Assembly: GCA_024234955.1 (NCBI GenBank)
Contig: JACKNK010000001.1
Coordinates: 496,001-560,000, forward strand
Length of the DNA: 64,000 nt
Origin: Gammaproteobacteria bacterium
Lineage (GTDB): Bacteria; Pseudomonadota; Gammaproteobacteria; JACKNK01
Reading direction: 5' to 3'
A program made the translations under genes and the position numbers. Numbering within the stretch: the stretch's first letter is position 1; every line of letters begins with the position of its first letter. Below are positions 52,910-61,125 of the stretch, one piece after another. The notes under the pieces are model-generated. The model made no database searches. It had not been told where the DNA came from and worked only from the letters and a program-made list of their open reading frames with translations.

Positions 52910-53944
52910 TCAGGCGTCGTTGCGCTCCACAAACATCGCATCGCCATAACTGAAGAATCGATATTCCTGTTCGACCGCGTGCCGATACGCCGCCATCACC
53001 GCCTCGTAGCCACCGAATGCGCTGACCAACATCAGCAAGGTGGATTCCGGCAGATGAAAGTTGGTCAGCAAGGCATCCACCAGACGGAAATCGAATCCCG
53101 GTCGGATGAACAGGCGGGTGTCCCCGGCAAACGGCCTGCATTCGCCGCCTGCCGCCAGCGCGGCGCTTTCCAGACTGCGCATCACCGTCGTGCCCACGGC
53201 GATCACCCTACCCCCATTTGCACGGGTCTCAGTGACCGCGTTGCAGGTTTCCGCCGATACCGACAGCCACTCGGAATGCATCTTGTGATCGTCCAGGTTA
53301 TCAACCCGGACCGGTTGAAATGTTCCCGCGCCGACGTGCAGTGTCACCCAGGCGCTGCGAACGCCTTGCCTGGCCAGCAGTTCGAGCATGGCATCATCGA
53401 AATGCAGACTGGCCGTCGGCGCAGCAACTGCCCCCGGATTGCGGGCAAAGACCGTCTGGTATCGCTCGCGATCCGCACCGTCATCGCTGCGCTCGATATA
53501 CGGCGGCAATGGCATGTGGCCGAATCGTTCCAACAGTTCAATGGCCGTCTCCCCACCCAGGAACCGGAGCAGGAACAGGTCGTCGTCCCGGCCTTCGACC
53601 TCGACCTCGAGTGCACCCTCAAGAATCAGCCGACTCCCCGCCTTCGGCGACTTGCTGGCACGCACATGCGCGCTGACTCGGTGCGCGTCCAGAACCCGCT
53701 CGACCAGGACCTCAACCCGCCCTCCGCTCGCCTTGTTGCCGTGAAGACGTGCGGGAATCACGCGGGTGTCGTTGAAAACCAGCAGATCGCCTGCGCGAAG
53801 CAGGCCTGTCAGGTCGACGAAACGACGATCCCGAATCGGTCCGTTCGCAGGAAGATGCAGGAGTCGGCTGGCGTCGCGTCGCTCAGGCGGACGCTGCGCG
53901 ATAAGTGCTTGCGGGAGGTGGTATCGGAAGTCGGAAAGTCGCAT
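52910..53944 (-). CDS. queA: tRNA preQ1(34) S-adenosylmethionine ribosyltransferase-isomerase
   Basis: A 344-residue QueA, which moves the ribosyl group of SAM onto preQ1 in tRNA to give epoxyqueuosine. MRLSDFRYHLPQALIAQRPP, LLVFNDTRVIPARLHG, MPLPPYIERSDD, RYQTVFARNPGAVAAPTASL and THFHLPESTLLML-type ending NFHLPESTLLMLVSAF are family landmarks. The ATG at 53944 fits the family; the longer frame reads into the tRNA region. It is divergent from tRNA-Leu. Confidence 0.95.
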   Translation of the reverse strand: MRLSDFRYHLPQALIAQRPPERRDASRLLHLPANGPIRDRRFVDLTGLLRAGDLLVFNDTRVIPARLHGNKASGGRVEVLVERVLDAHRVSAHVRASKSPKAGSRLILEGALEVEVEGRDDDLFLLRFLGGETAIELLERFGHMPLPPYIERSDDGADRERYQTVFARNPGAVAAPTASLHFDDAMLELLARQGVRSAWVTLHVGAGTFQPVRVDNLDDHKMHSEWLSVSAETCNAVTETRANGGRVIAVGTTVMRSLESAALAAGGECRPFAGDTRLFIRPGFDFRLVDALLTNFHLPESTLLMLVSAFGGYEAVMAAYRHAVEQEYRFFSYGDAMFVERNDA

Positions 53945-54001
53945 GGCGCGCGATGTTATCAGGGGATCGCCAAGACTGTTCCCGCTCGCAAGCAAAAGCC
54001 C

Positions 54002-54007
54002 TATACT
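54002..54007 (+). promoter_or_regulatory. -10 element of tRNA-Leu
   Basis: TATACT, about 15 bases before the mature tRNA 5' end; a weak TTCCCG lies at the -35 position. Confidence 0.5.
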
Positions 54008-54021
54008 CCGCCGCTCATTTT

Positions 54022-54108
54022 GCCGGGGTGGTGAAATTGGTAGACACAGGGGATTCAAAATCCCCCGGTAGCAATACCTTGTCGGTTCGAGTCCGACCCT
54101 CGGTACCA
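54022..54108 (+). tRNA. tRNA-Leu(CAA)
   Basis: An 87-base type II tRNA with CCA encoded. The acceptor starts GCCGGGG, the D arm has GTGAAATTGGTAGACAC, the anticodon stem GGGGA/TCCCC encloses TTCAAAA giving anticodon CAA (reads UUG), the long variable arm and the T arm GTCGGTTCGAGTCCGAC follow. Confidence 0.96.
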
Positions 54109-54116
54109 GATAGCGC

Positions 54117-54155
54117 AAGCCCGCATTCGGTCACACACCGATGCGGGCTTTTTTG
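54117..54155 (+). terminator. Terminator after tRNA-Leu
   Basis: AAGCCCGCAT...CGGT-CACAC-ACCG-ATGCGGGCTT with one bulge, followed by TTTTTT; ends tRNA-Leu transcription. Confidence 0.9.
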
Positions 54156-54198
54156 TAGCCGTTGATTTTCCAGGCTGGTTCAGCGCAATGCACGGATG

Positions 54199-55626
54199 CT
54201 AGAGCGCGGTCAGCCTATGGCCATAATCCTCAAGCGCGGCGAGCAGTTCGGACCGATCGGGACGCTCAACGCGCAAGGCTTCGATCCGTTCGAAGTAGTC
54301 ATCGATGGTCTGACTGACACCCGGCCCCGACTCCATCAGTCGATACTCACGATGTTCCTGCCAGACCGCCTGCTCGTCATCGCTCAGGCTTTCCGGCCAG
54401 TTTCTCGCCCGGTAGCGAAACAACATTTCCGGCAGACGTCGATCTTCGAAGTTGAATTTCGCACCGGCCAGCTCCGCCGGTCCCAGTTCACGAATGCGCA
54501 TCATCAAGCGCTTGTCGTTATCGCTGAAGAAGCCACCCGCATAGATCATCAAATCCGGGTCGCTCGGTTTCTCGAAGTGATCGCCTGCAAACGCCTCCCG
54601 CACCCGTTTGTCGAATCCGGGCACCGTCAACAGGCGCTGGTGATGGCGCGTGATCGCCTCCATGTCCAGGTTCGTCCTGATCCGCGCCGCTTCATCCAGC
54701 GTCTTCAAGGGCGCGACGACCGGGCATTTGTTGACATGGATGGTTTTGACCGGCAACCGTGGATTGTCGTCCCCCAATTGTTCGCGCGATGTGAACAAGC
54801 GTTCCCGCAAGGCCTCCACATCCAGGTCGAAGAACGGCTCCGGGTCTTGTCGCAGGTCGTACACCAAGACCCCGTTGTTATTGACCGGATGCCAGGCCAG
54901 AGGCATCACCACCGAACACGCCAGGGTGTCGCCCGGATACATGCCCGATACATGCACCACCGGCGTGCGATGCGCCACATCGAGCAGGGCCGTCACTTCC
55001 TGCTTGCGGCGTAACTTGAACAGATAGTCATATAGACGCGGTTGCGCCTTGCGCACCAGCCGCGCCACGGCAATGGTCGCGCGCACATCCGAAACCGCAT
55101 CGTGCGCGGCTTCATGACCGATGCCATTGGCGACCGTCAGATGTTCCAGCCGCAGGCTCGGCGACCCATCTTCATGCACCGGCCATTCGATGCCTTCCGG
55201 GCGCAATGCTCTGGCCGCGCGCAGCAGATCGATGATATCCCAGCGTGAATTCCCGCCCTGCCACTCGCGTGCATAAGGATCGAGAAAATTGCGGTACAGG
55301 GCGTTGCGCGTGACCTCGTCGTCGAAACGCAGGCTGTTGTACCCAACGCTGCAGGTATGCGGCACCGACATTTCCGCATTCACACGGGCAATGAACTCAG
55401 ACTCCGGCAAGCCCCGCTCAAGCGCGCGTTGTGGCGTGATTCCGGTAATCAGGCAGGCATCGGGTTGCGGCAGATAGTCATTCGGCGGCTTGCAGAACAG
55501 TTCGATCGGCTCGCCGATCTCGTTCAACTCCTCGTCGGTACGAATCGCCGCGAACTGAGCCGGGCGGTCTCGCGCCGGATCGATGCCAAAGGTTTCGTAG
55601 TCGTGCCAGAGCAGGGTGTCAGTCAT
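54199..55626 (-). CDS. sbcB: Exodeoxyribonuclease I
   Basis: A 475-residue 3'-5' single-strand exonuclease of the DEDDh class. Exo motifs are WHDYETFGIDPARDRPAQFA, YNSLRFDDEVTRN and IGHEAAHDAVSDVRATIAVA with the final His-Asp. The C-terminal SH3-like and helical parts contain CPVVAPLKTLDEAA, as in E. coli SbcB (475). The ATG at 55626 gives that length; the in-frame codon at 55644 adds six residues. Confidence 0.95.
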   Translation of the reverse strand: MTDTLLWHDYETFGIDPARDRPAQFAAIRTDEELNEIGEPIELFCKPPNDYLPQPDACLITGITPQRALERGLPESEFIARVNAEMSVPHTCSVGYNSLRFDDEVTRNALYRNFLDPYAREWQGGNSRWDIIDLLRAARALRPEGIEWPVHEDGSPSLRLEHLTVANGIGHEAAHDAVSDVRATIAVARLVRKAQPRLYDYLFKLRRKQEVTALLDVAHRTPVVHVSGMYPGDTLACSVVMPLAWHPVNNNGVLVYDLRQDPEPFFDLDVEALRERLFTSREQLGDDNPRLPVKTIHVNKCPVVAPLKTLDEAARIRTNLDMEAITRHHQRLLTVPGFDKRVREAFAGDHFEKPSDPDLMIYAGGFFSDNDKRLMMRIRELGPAELAGAKFNFEDRRLPEMLFRYRARNWPESLSDDEQAVWQEHREYRLMESGPGVSQTIDDYFERIEALRVERPDRSELLAALEDYGHRLTAL

Positions 55627-55774
55627 GAGGGCGCGATTTGCCAATTCCGTGATTTCAGGAACATGGTTCCGAACGAGTTGCTGATCCTAGCAACCAGAGC
55701 AAGTCCCCGTGGAGTTTGCATACCCAGGTCAGCGCTTAGGCGCTCTAAAAATATCGAGGCATCGGGACTCCGGC

Positions 55775-56020
55775 TTAACCAGGGTGGCTGGCTGCCAACG
55801 TGACATCCTTCGCCTCAGGCTGCGTCAGAACCTGGACGTTCCGCGCGATGCGCTTGGCGTAGTAATAGATGCGCCAAAGCTTTTCGATAACGGAGATTTC
55901 CATGGTGTACATCTCCAGGCGGTGCGGTGCGTCGGCGCGCAGGCGTTCGGCCATGTTCGCGCTGGCGATGTCGGCGAGGTGCTTGATCTCCCGTTTGTTG
56001 ACGATCACTTCCCGAGCCAT
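55775..56020 (-). pseudogene. C-terminal fragment of the Na/Pi cotransporter, out of frame
   Basis: An 81-codon frame, MAREVIVNKREIKHLADIAS and so on to RIYYYAKRIARNVQVL, that reads as the end of the PhoU-like domain of a Na/Pi cotransporter. It continues the upstream gene once a 5-base repeat unit at 56058-56067 is removed: 55775-57708 is 1934 bases, and 1934 minus 5 is exactly 643 codons including the stop. It has its own ATG but no ribosome site, so separate translation is doubtful. Confidence 0.75.
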
Positions 56021-57708
56021 GTCCGGATCGAGTTCATCAATGGCCTGGATCGCAGTACGGACCGGACCGAATCGACGACAGCGGCATGCATATCTTCGAG
56101 CACGCCCTGGCTGATCTCGCTCATGATCAGATGCTTGCCCGCACTTTCCAGCCCCATTGACACCAGATCGGTTTCGACCAGGTCGCCGATCCCTTCCATG
56201 TCGTTGACGATGGCCATGAGCGCGCTCAACTCCCGGGATTCCGCATCGGACAAGGTCCCCCGGCTGATCTTGCCGAGGTATCGGATGATGTGACCATGCA
56301 GGACATCCACGTCATCGTCCTTGCGGGCTACGGCGTGCAGCTTATGACGATCGCCGGACACAAACGCCGGGCCGATGTCGGTGAGCATGCCGTTGATGAT
56401 GGACCCGACCCGAAGACATTCAAGCCGCACCCGATCGAGTGCCAGCACCGGTGTATCGACGATGCTTTCCTCCAGATACTTTGGCTGAATCACGGCACCC
56501 AGATCGATCGGCTTGTCGGGGACCAGCCATTCGACCAGACGCGCAAACACCCCGGTGAACCCGATGAACAGCACGGTATTGGCGATGTTGAATACGGTGT
56601 GGGCATTGGCGATCTGTCTGGGCGCTTCATGTGCCAGACGATCGACGCCCTGCAAATCGGCATGAACGGGTGACATCGCCGTGACCAGCAGCGCCAACTG
56701 GTCGATGAAACCGACCCACAGCAACACCCCGAACACATTGAACAGGACATGCACGACGGCCGCACGCACGGCCTCCCGGGGCTTGCCCAGGCTGGCGATC
56801 ACGGCCGTGACACAAGTGCCGATATTGGCCCCGAAGGCCAATGCGATACCCGCTGGCAGGCTGATAAAGCCCTGGCTGGCCATCACGATGACGATGCCGG
56901 TAGTCGCCGATGAGGACTGAACCAGGGCGGTGAACAATGCGGAAACAAGGATGCCGAGCAGCGGGTTCTCCATCTCGATCATCAGGTCCAGGAACGGCTG
57001 ATAGCTGCGAAGCGGCTGCATGGCCTCGCTCATCACATGCATGCCGTAGAACACCAGGCCGAGACCCATGATCATGGCACCGTAATCGCGCACCTTTTCG
57101 CGCTTGGATATGAACAACATCGCGAATCCGGTCGCGATCATCACCATCGCGAACTTGGTGACCTTGAAGGCAATGATCTGCGCGGTGATCGTGGTGCCGA
57201 TATTTGCCCCCATGATCACACCGATCGATTGCGCGGTGGACATGAGTCCTGCAGAGATGAAACCGACCACCAGCACTGTGGTGACCGACGACGACTGGAT
57301 GACCGCCGTCACGAACGCACCGGTGATCGCGCCCATGAAGCGATTGGTGGTAAGTCGCGACAGGATCGTCTTCATGCCCTCGCCTGCCACCGACTTGAGC
57401 GCATCGGACATCTGCTCCATGCCGAACAGGAACAGGGCTAGACCGCCGAGGAGATTGGTGCCCATCACCAACCATTCGGGTTGCGCCTCCCCGCCCGCGA
57501 TCGCCGCCATCGCTGGCGCAAAGAAAAACAGCAGACCAAGGGCGATCATCGCTGCCAGTGGCCAGACGGGAGAGATCACCGGGGCCTGGCCGAAGCGCCC
57601 GCATTTGGGCTGAAACGGATTGCCGAGACGAAAGCGCGGAATGGTGCTCATCAACATGCCGACCGTAAGGATGAGGCCAACGGGTTCATCACGACGTTGC
57701 GCCTCCAT
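56005..57708 (-). CDS. Na/Pi cotransporter family protein, frameshifted near the 3' end
   Basis: A 567-residue frame of the Na/Pi cotransporter (NptA/PNaS) family. Both QSSS repeats are present (AVIQSSSVTTVLVVGFISAG and ALVQSSSATTGIVIVMASQG), with about nine membrane segments and then the first half of a PhoU-like domain. After DSVRSV the frame shifts into LRSRPLMNSIRTWLGK and stops, because CGGAC is duplicated at 56058-56067; the missing C-terminus is in the next frame. The transport core is intact, so activity may survive. Starts at 57708, 57657 and 57651 are possible. It overlaps the UspA gene by 20 bases. Confidence 0.85.
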   Translation of the reverse strand: MEAQRRDEPVGLILTVGMLMSTIPRFRLGNPFQPKCGRFGQAPVISPVWPLAAMIALGLLFFFAPAMAAIAGGEAQPEWLVMGTNLLGGLALFLFGMEQMSDALKSVAGEGMKTILSRLTTNRFMGAITGAFVTAVIQSSSVTTVLVVGFISAGLMSTAQSIGVIMGANIGTTITAQIIAFKVTKFAMVMIATGFAMLFISKREKVRDYGAMIMGLGLVFYGMHVMSEAMQPLRSYQPFLDLMIEMENPLLGILVSALFTALVQSSSATTGIVIVMASQGFISLPAGIALAFGANIGTCVTAVIASLGKPREAVRAAVVHVLFNVFGVLLWVGFIDQLALLVTAMSPVHADLQGVDRLAHEAPRQIANAHTVFNIANTVLFIGFTGVFARLVEWLVPDKPIDLGAVIQPKYLEESIVDTPVLALDRVRLECLRVGSIINGMLTDIGPAFVSGDRHKLHAVARKDDDVDVLHGHIIRYLGKISRGTLSDAESRELSALMAIVNDMEGIGDLVETDLVSMGLESAGKHLIMSEISQGVLEDMHAAVVDSVRSVLRSRPLMNSIRTWLGK

Positions 57709-58192
57709 GCGTGGGGGATTTGACGATCGTTACCGGGATCGGGCACAGCCGCAGCACCTGCTCGGCCTTGGAACCCAGCATCAGATGTTTGAGTCCGGTC
57801 CGGCCCTGGCTGCCCATGACCAATTGCACCGGCTCAAGCTGCTTGACCACCTCGATGATGCGGGTGACCGGCAACCCGACGACCAGCAAGGTGCTGGCCT
57901 CCTTCAGCGCCTTGTTGGACGGGAAACGCTTTCGGATTTCGTCCAGAAACCGGGTCAGAAGTTCGCCGGCCATGTCTTCGATCCGAGTCAGGCGTTTGCG
58001 TTTGACCATCTTCAGGTAGTAACCGGGCATTTCACCCGGGTCGTGAACCACATGCAGGACATGCAGGGGCACACCCATGCAATCCGCCTGCACCGCAGCG
58101 AATTCCAGCGCGGCCCGCGAATGTTCGGAGAAATCGACCGCGACCAGCAGACCGCGCTTTGATGAGGCTTTCTTTCCCATATCCCAATTCAC
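57689..58192 (-). CDS. Universal stress protein, UspA family
   Basis: A 167-residue UspA-type protein. LLVAVDFSEHSRAALEFAAV at the start and the ATP-binding motif LVMGSQGRTGLKHLMLGSKA (G-2x-G-9x-G-S/T type) near the end. The likely start is a GTG at 58192 with GAGGG 6 bases upstream. It sits directly before the Na/Pi cotransporter gene. An Fnr/Anr-like box about 90 bp upstream suggests oxygen control. Confidence 0.9.
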   Translation of the reverse strand: MNWDMGKKASSKRGLLVAVDFSEHSRAALEFAAVQADCMGVPLHVLHVVHDPGEMPGYYLKMVKRKRLTRIEDMAGELLTRFLDEIRKRFPSNKALKEASTLLVVGLPVTRIIEVVKQLEPVQLVMGSQGRTGLKHLMLGSKAEQVLRLCPIPVTIVKSPTHGGATS

Positions 58193-58278
58193 TGAATGCC
58201 CTCATGGCATACAGCGCGTCACCACGCTGTAATGAAAATGAAGCATGGCAGACACAATCCAGCGCAACATGGCGAAAT

Positions 58279-58292
58279 TCGATCTTGATCAA
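58279..58292. promoter_or_regulatory. Candidate Fnr/Anr box
   Basis: TCGAT-CTTG-ATCAA, one mismatch from TTGAT-N4-ATCAA, in the 285-bp gap between the divergent UspA and kinase genes. Confidence 0.5.
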
Positions 58293-58477
58293 GTTTCGGC
58301 ATCCACCCTTCATCGCCGCTGCACATCGCTGTTGCCAAACCCGCCGGATTGATACGCCGCCCATGAGGCGACAAAACAATTCCAGCTCGAGGCCATCGTT
58401 TACTACCCTGATATGACGGTTCTGCGACGTATCCATGACACGCCGGGACCCACATCGCTTTACATCAACGGGGCGTC

Positions 58478-59668
58478 ATGAAGAAAACTGTCGTCATTCG
58501 CGAATCCGAAGGGGAACAGGTGCCGTTCTTTCGCGGCATCCTGGTCAAATCGTTGGTCGAGATCGACATCGCTTTCGACGACGCCTATGAATTCGCCAAC
58601 CGGATTCGGGACGAGCTGCGCGATGTCTCGGAAATCACCACGGATGAATTGCGCAGGCGCGTGGCAAAGCGCATGGAGCGTCGATTCGGGCACAGCAAAC
58701 GGGAGCGCTATGAACTTGCCCATACCCGGGATCGCCGCATCCTGGTTCTGGGTAACGCCCGGGTCGATTGCTTCTCCCTGGGTGTATTGCGTCATTCCCT
58801 CAAGGCCTGTGCGATCCCCAATGACACGGCGAATGCGGGTGCGATCAAGGTGCACGACATCCTTCGCGCGCGCGGAGAACGGGAGATCGAGCGCAGCGAC
58901 CTGCGCAACATCGTCTATCGCTGCCTGCGCGAGCACTTCTCCCGGGTCGCGGCAGATCGATACCTTGCGTGGCGGCATTTCAAGGACTCCGGGATTCCGC
59001 TGATCCTCATGATTGGCGGTTCCACCGGGGTCGGCAAAAGTACCGTGGCGGCGGAACTGGCCTATCGCCTCAATGTGGCCCGCACCCAATCCACGGACAT
59101 GATGCGCGAGGTGATCCGCTCCTATCTCACCCCGGAAGTCGCCCCTACCCTGCAATATTCCAGCTTCGATGCCTGGCGCGGTCTGCCCCTGCAACACAAC
59201 GCCGAAGCCGAGAGCAATTCAGATCGCGTGGTGGACGGTTACCTCTCGCAGGTCGCAACCATGCGCCCGGCGATCCAGGCCGCGATGGACCGTGCCATTC
59301 AGGAGCAGGAACCTCTGATCCTGGAAGGGGTTCATATCCTTCCCAGCCACCTCGACCTTGCGCGTATTTCTGAACGTGCGATCGTGATTCCTCTGATCCT
59401 CTCAACCATCGAAAAGGACGTGCTTCGCCAACGCCTGTCCCGGCGGGGCTCGGAGACCCGACAACGCAACGCCTCCCGCTATCTGGAACATCTCGAAGCG
59501 ATCTGGGAACTGCAAGGTTTCCTCACCCAGGAATCCGAGGCCGCGCACATCACGGTATTGCCGACCGGCGATATCGAAACCACGGTCAGCGAAGTACTCG
59601 ACGACATCGCCAAGGAAGTGACGCGCCGTTTCCCCCCTCACCCAAAATCGCTGCGGGCAAAGGACTGA
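58478..59668 (+). CDS. ATP-cone plus P-loop kinase, 2-phosphoglycerate-kinase-like
   Basis: A 396-residue protein. Residues 1-95 form an ATP-cone (VVIRESEGEQVPFFRGILVK...), and the C-terminal half is a P-loop kinase with GGSTGVGKST (180-189), RTQSTDMMREVIRSYL and LILEGVHILPSHL. This is the layout of proteins annotated as 2-phosphoglycerate kinase, known from methanogens making cyclic 2,3-diphosphoglycerate. The true substrate in bacteria is uncertain. The following phosphatase gene is 3 bases away, suggesting opposing activities on one phosphometabolite. Confidence 0.8.
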   Translation: MKKTVVIRESEGEQVPFFRGILVKSLVEIDIAFDDAYEFANRIRDELRDVSEITTDELRRRVAKRMERRFGHSKRERYELAHTRDRRILVLGNARVDCFSLGVLRHSLKACAIPNDTANAGAIKVHDILRARGEREIERSDLRNIVYRCLREHFSRVAADRYLAWRHFKDSGIPLILMIGGSTGVGKSTVAAELAYRLNVARTQSTDMMREVIRSYLTPEVAPTLQYSSFDAWRGLPLQHNAEAESNSDRVVDGYLSQVATMRPAIQAAMDRAIQEQEPLILEGVHILPSHLDLARISERAIVIPLILSTIEKDVLRQRLSRRGSETRQRNASRYLEHLEAIWELQGFLTQESEAAHITVLPTGDIETTVSEVLDDIAKEVTRRFPPHPKSLRAKD

Positions 59669-59671
59669 TCC

Positions 59672-60349
59672 ATGCGCCTGATCGTCGTGCGCCACTACAA
59701 GACCCATATCAACCTTGAACAACGCATCATGGGTTGGGGGGATTCGCCACCCGCCGCCGGATGGGAAGCGGACCTGCTCGAAGTCGATCAGCGTCTCGCC
59801 AAGGCCGGCATCGACATTGCCGAGGTCCACACCAGCAACCTGGAACGTGCGCGCCGCACCGGTGAGTTCTATGCGCGCCGGCGGAACATCCCGGTGCAAT
59901 GTGCCAGCGAAGCGCTGAATGAAGTGAACTATGGCGCGCTGTTCCAGCGCAGCAAGAAGTGGGTCGAGGAACATATCCCGGAATACAAGACCGACCCCGA
60001 TTACGTCTTTCCGCAAGGCGAAAGTTTCCGCCAGATGCAGCGCCGCAGCGTGGCCCACGTGCAGGCGCTGGCCGAGCGTCATGACGATCAGACCTTGTTG
60101 CTGGTCGTCCATGCCGGCGTGGTGCGCGGCCTGATCTGCCACTATTTGCACCTACCCTATGCGCCCCATCTGGCGCGACGTGTCTCCCACCGCTATATCG
60201 GCGTATTTGAGTTCACCGATGGGCATTGCCGGCATTATTCGGAAATGGGCTCCCACTCGGATTTTATTGCCGACGGCATCATCCGCAGCCCGCACCACTG
60301 CGCTCCGCCCACCATTCCGGGGGGCACGCCGGCGACCACGGCGATCTGA
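59672..60349 (+). CDS. Histidine phosphatase family protein
   Basis: A 225-residue phosphoglycerate-mutase-like phosphatase. The first catalytic block is VVRHYKTHIN, where Tyr replaces the usual Gly of RHG; TSNLERARRTGEFYA and LLVVHAGVVRGLI supply the other conserved residues. The C-terminal 25 residues are proline- and histidine-rich and probably disordered. Co-transcription with the kinase suggests it acts on the same or a related phosphate ester. Confidence 0.85.
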   Translation: MRLIVVRHYKTHINLEQRIMGWGDSPPAAGWEADLLEVDQRLAKAGIDIAEVHTSNLERARRTGEFYARRRNIPVQCASEALNEVNYGALFQRSKKWVEEHIPEYKTDPDYVFPQGESFRQMQRRSVAHVQALAERHDDQTLLLVVHAGVVRGLICHYLHLPYAPHLARRVSHRYIGVFEFTDGHCRHYSEMGSHSDFIADGIIRSPHHCAPPTIPGGTPATTAI

Positions 60350-60488
60350 CCGTCAACGTCCGAAGCGACAGACACGCCAATCCCGGCGCGATCCCGATCT
60401 CGAAAATCACCCGTGACGTCCGAAACCCGAGTAAATTTGCCGACATCTTCGCGTAGCATGCGCGCCCTGCTCTCCCGAGATGCCCACC

Positions 60489-60737
60489 ATGTCCAGCACC
60501 CCGAAATTCACGATCCGAATCGTCCCGACCGACGACACCTGGCGGGCCGAAATCGTCCGCCGGGTCACCGCCAAAAGACATCATGTCTCCAAAGCCCAGG
60601 ACAACTTCCGCTCGGAAGCCGAAGCGCAATCCTGGGCCGACGCAGAACTGAAGAATTTTCTCGCCAACCTTGCCAAACGCACTCAGAAAGATCTGACCCG
60701 CCGCGTGGAAAAGGCCGCCAAGGGCGGTCGTGGCTAG
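60489..60737 (+). CDS. DUF3622 protein
   Basis: An 82-residue protein recognised as DUF3622: FTIRIVPTDDTWRAEIVRRV, a conserved-looking VSKAQDNFRSEAEAQSWADA and a basic tail. Function unknown. Start may be the ATG at 60489 or the in-frame one at 60480. The octamer repeat begins a few bases after its stop. Confidence 0.75.
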   Translation: MSSTPKFTIRIVPTDDTWRAEIVRRVTAKRHHVSKAQDNFRSEAEAQSWADAELKNFLANLAKRTQKDLTRRVEKAAKGGRG

Positions 60738-60741
60738 CCCG

Positions 60742-60789
60742 GCCTGACCGCCTGACCGCCTGACCGCCTGACCACCTGACCACCTGACC
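60742..60789. repeat. Six tandem copies of an 8-bp unit
   Basis: Four copies of GCCTGACC (60742-60773) and then two of ACCTGACC (60774-60789), directly after the DUF3622 stop. Too short and without spacers, so not CRISPR. Confidence 0.9.
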
Positions 60790-61125
60790 GGAGGAAAACG
60801 CGCTGTGGCCGGTGATCAAGCCAACATTAGCCTTTGGAGTCGGGGTTCTACCCCGTTTTGGCAGCGTATGCGGGGCATACGTGACATCCGCAGGGCAGTG
60901 CTGGAGCGACTTTACCCAACACGCAACGGCGGCTACTGCCCGAATGGCAACATCCAGTGAAGTTGCCCGGGATCCGGCTGGTCACGGTCGCGTAGTTCAT
61001 GGTTGGCAGACGGACATATTCGACAGCCGCCTGATCAGACAATCTCAGCGGATGTGGTCACGCCTGATTGGCATGACAGAGCATCTCAACCGGGTTTACG
61101 CAAATGATCCCCGTGCTGTTAGCAA
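60790..61125. other. 336-bp region without a recognised gene
   Basis: Open plus-strand frames exist, the longest reading 60812-61234, but they overlap the methyltransferase gene, lack a ribosome site and resemble no family. I see no promoter, hairpin or RNA of note. It separates the DUF3622 unit from the 3' end of a minus-strand gene. Confidence 0.6.

Noticed and set aside
54022..54108. tRNA-Leu as an integration site of a genomic island
   Set aside because: No integrase, no repeat of the tRNA 3' end and ordinary housekeeping genes on both sides.
55658..55670. GGAAC-ATG-GTTCC upstream of sbcB as an SOS box
   Set aside because: The gammaproteobacterial LexA site is CTGT-N8-ACAG; this short repeat does not fit.
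60742..60789. CRISPR-like array
   Set aside because: The units are 8 bp and directly adjacent with no spacers and no cas genes.
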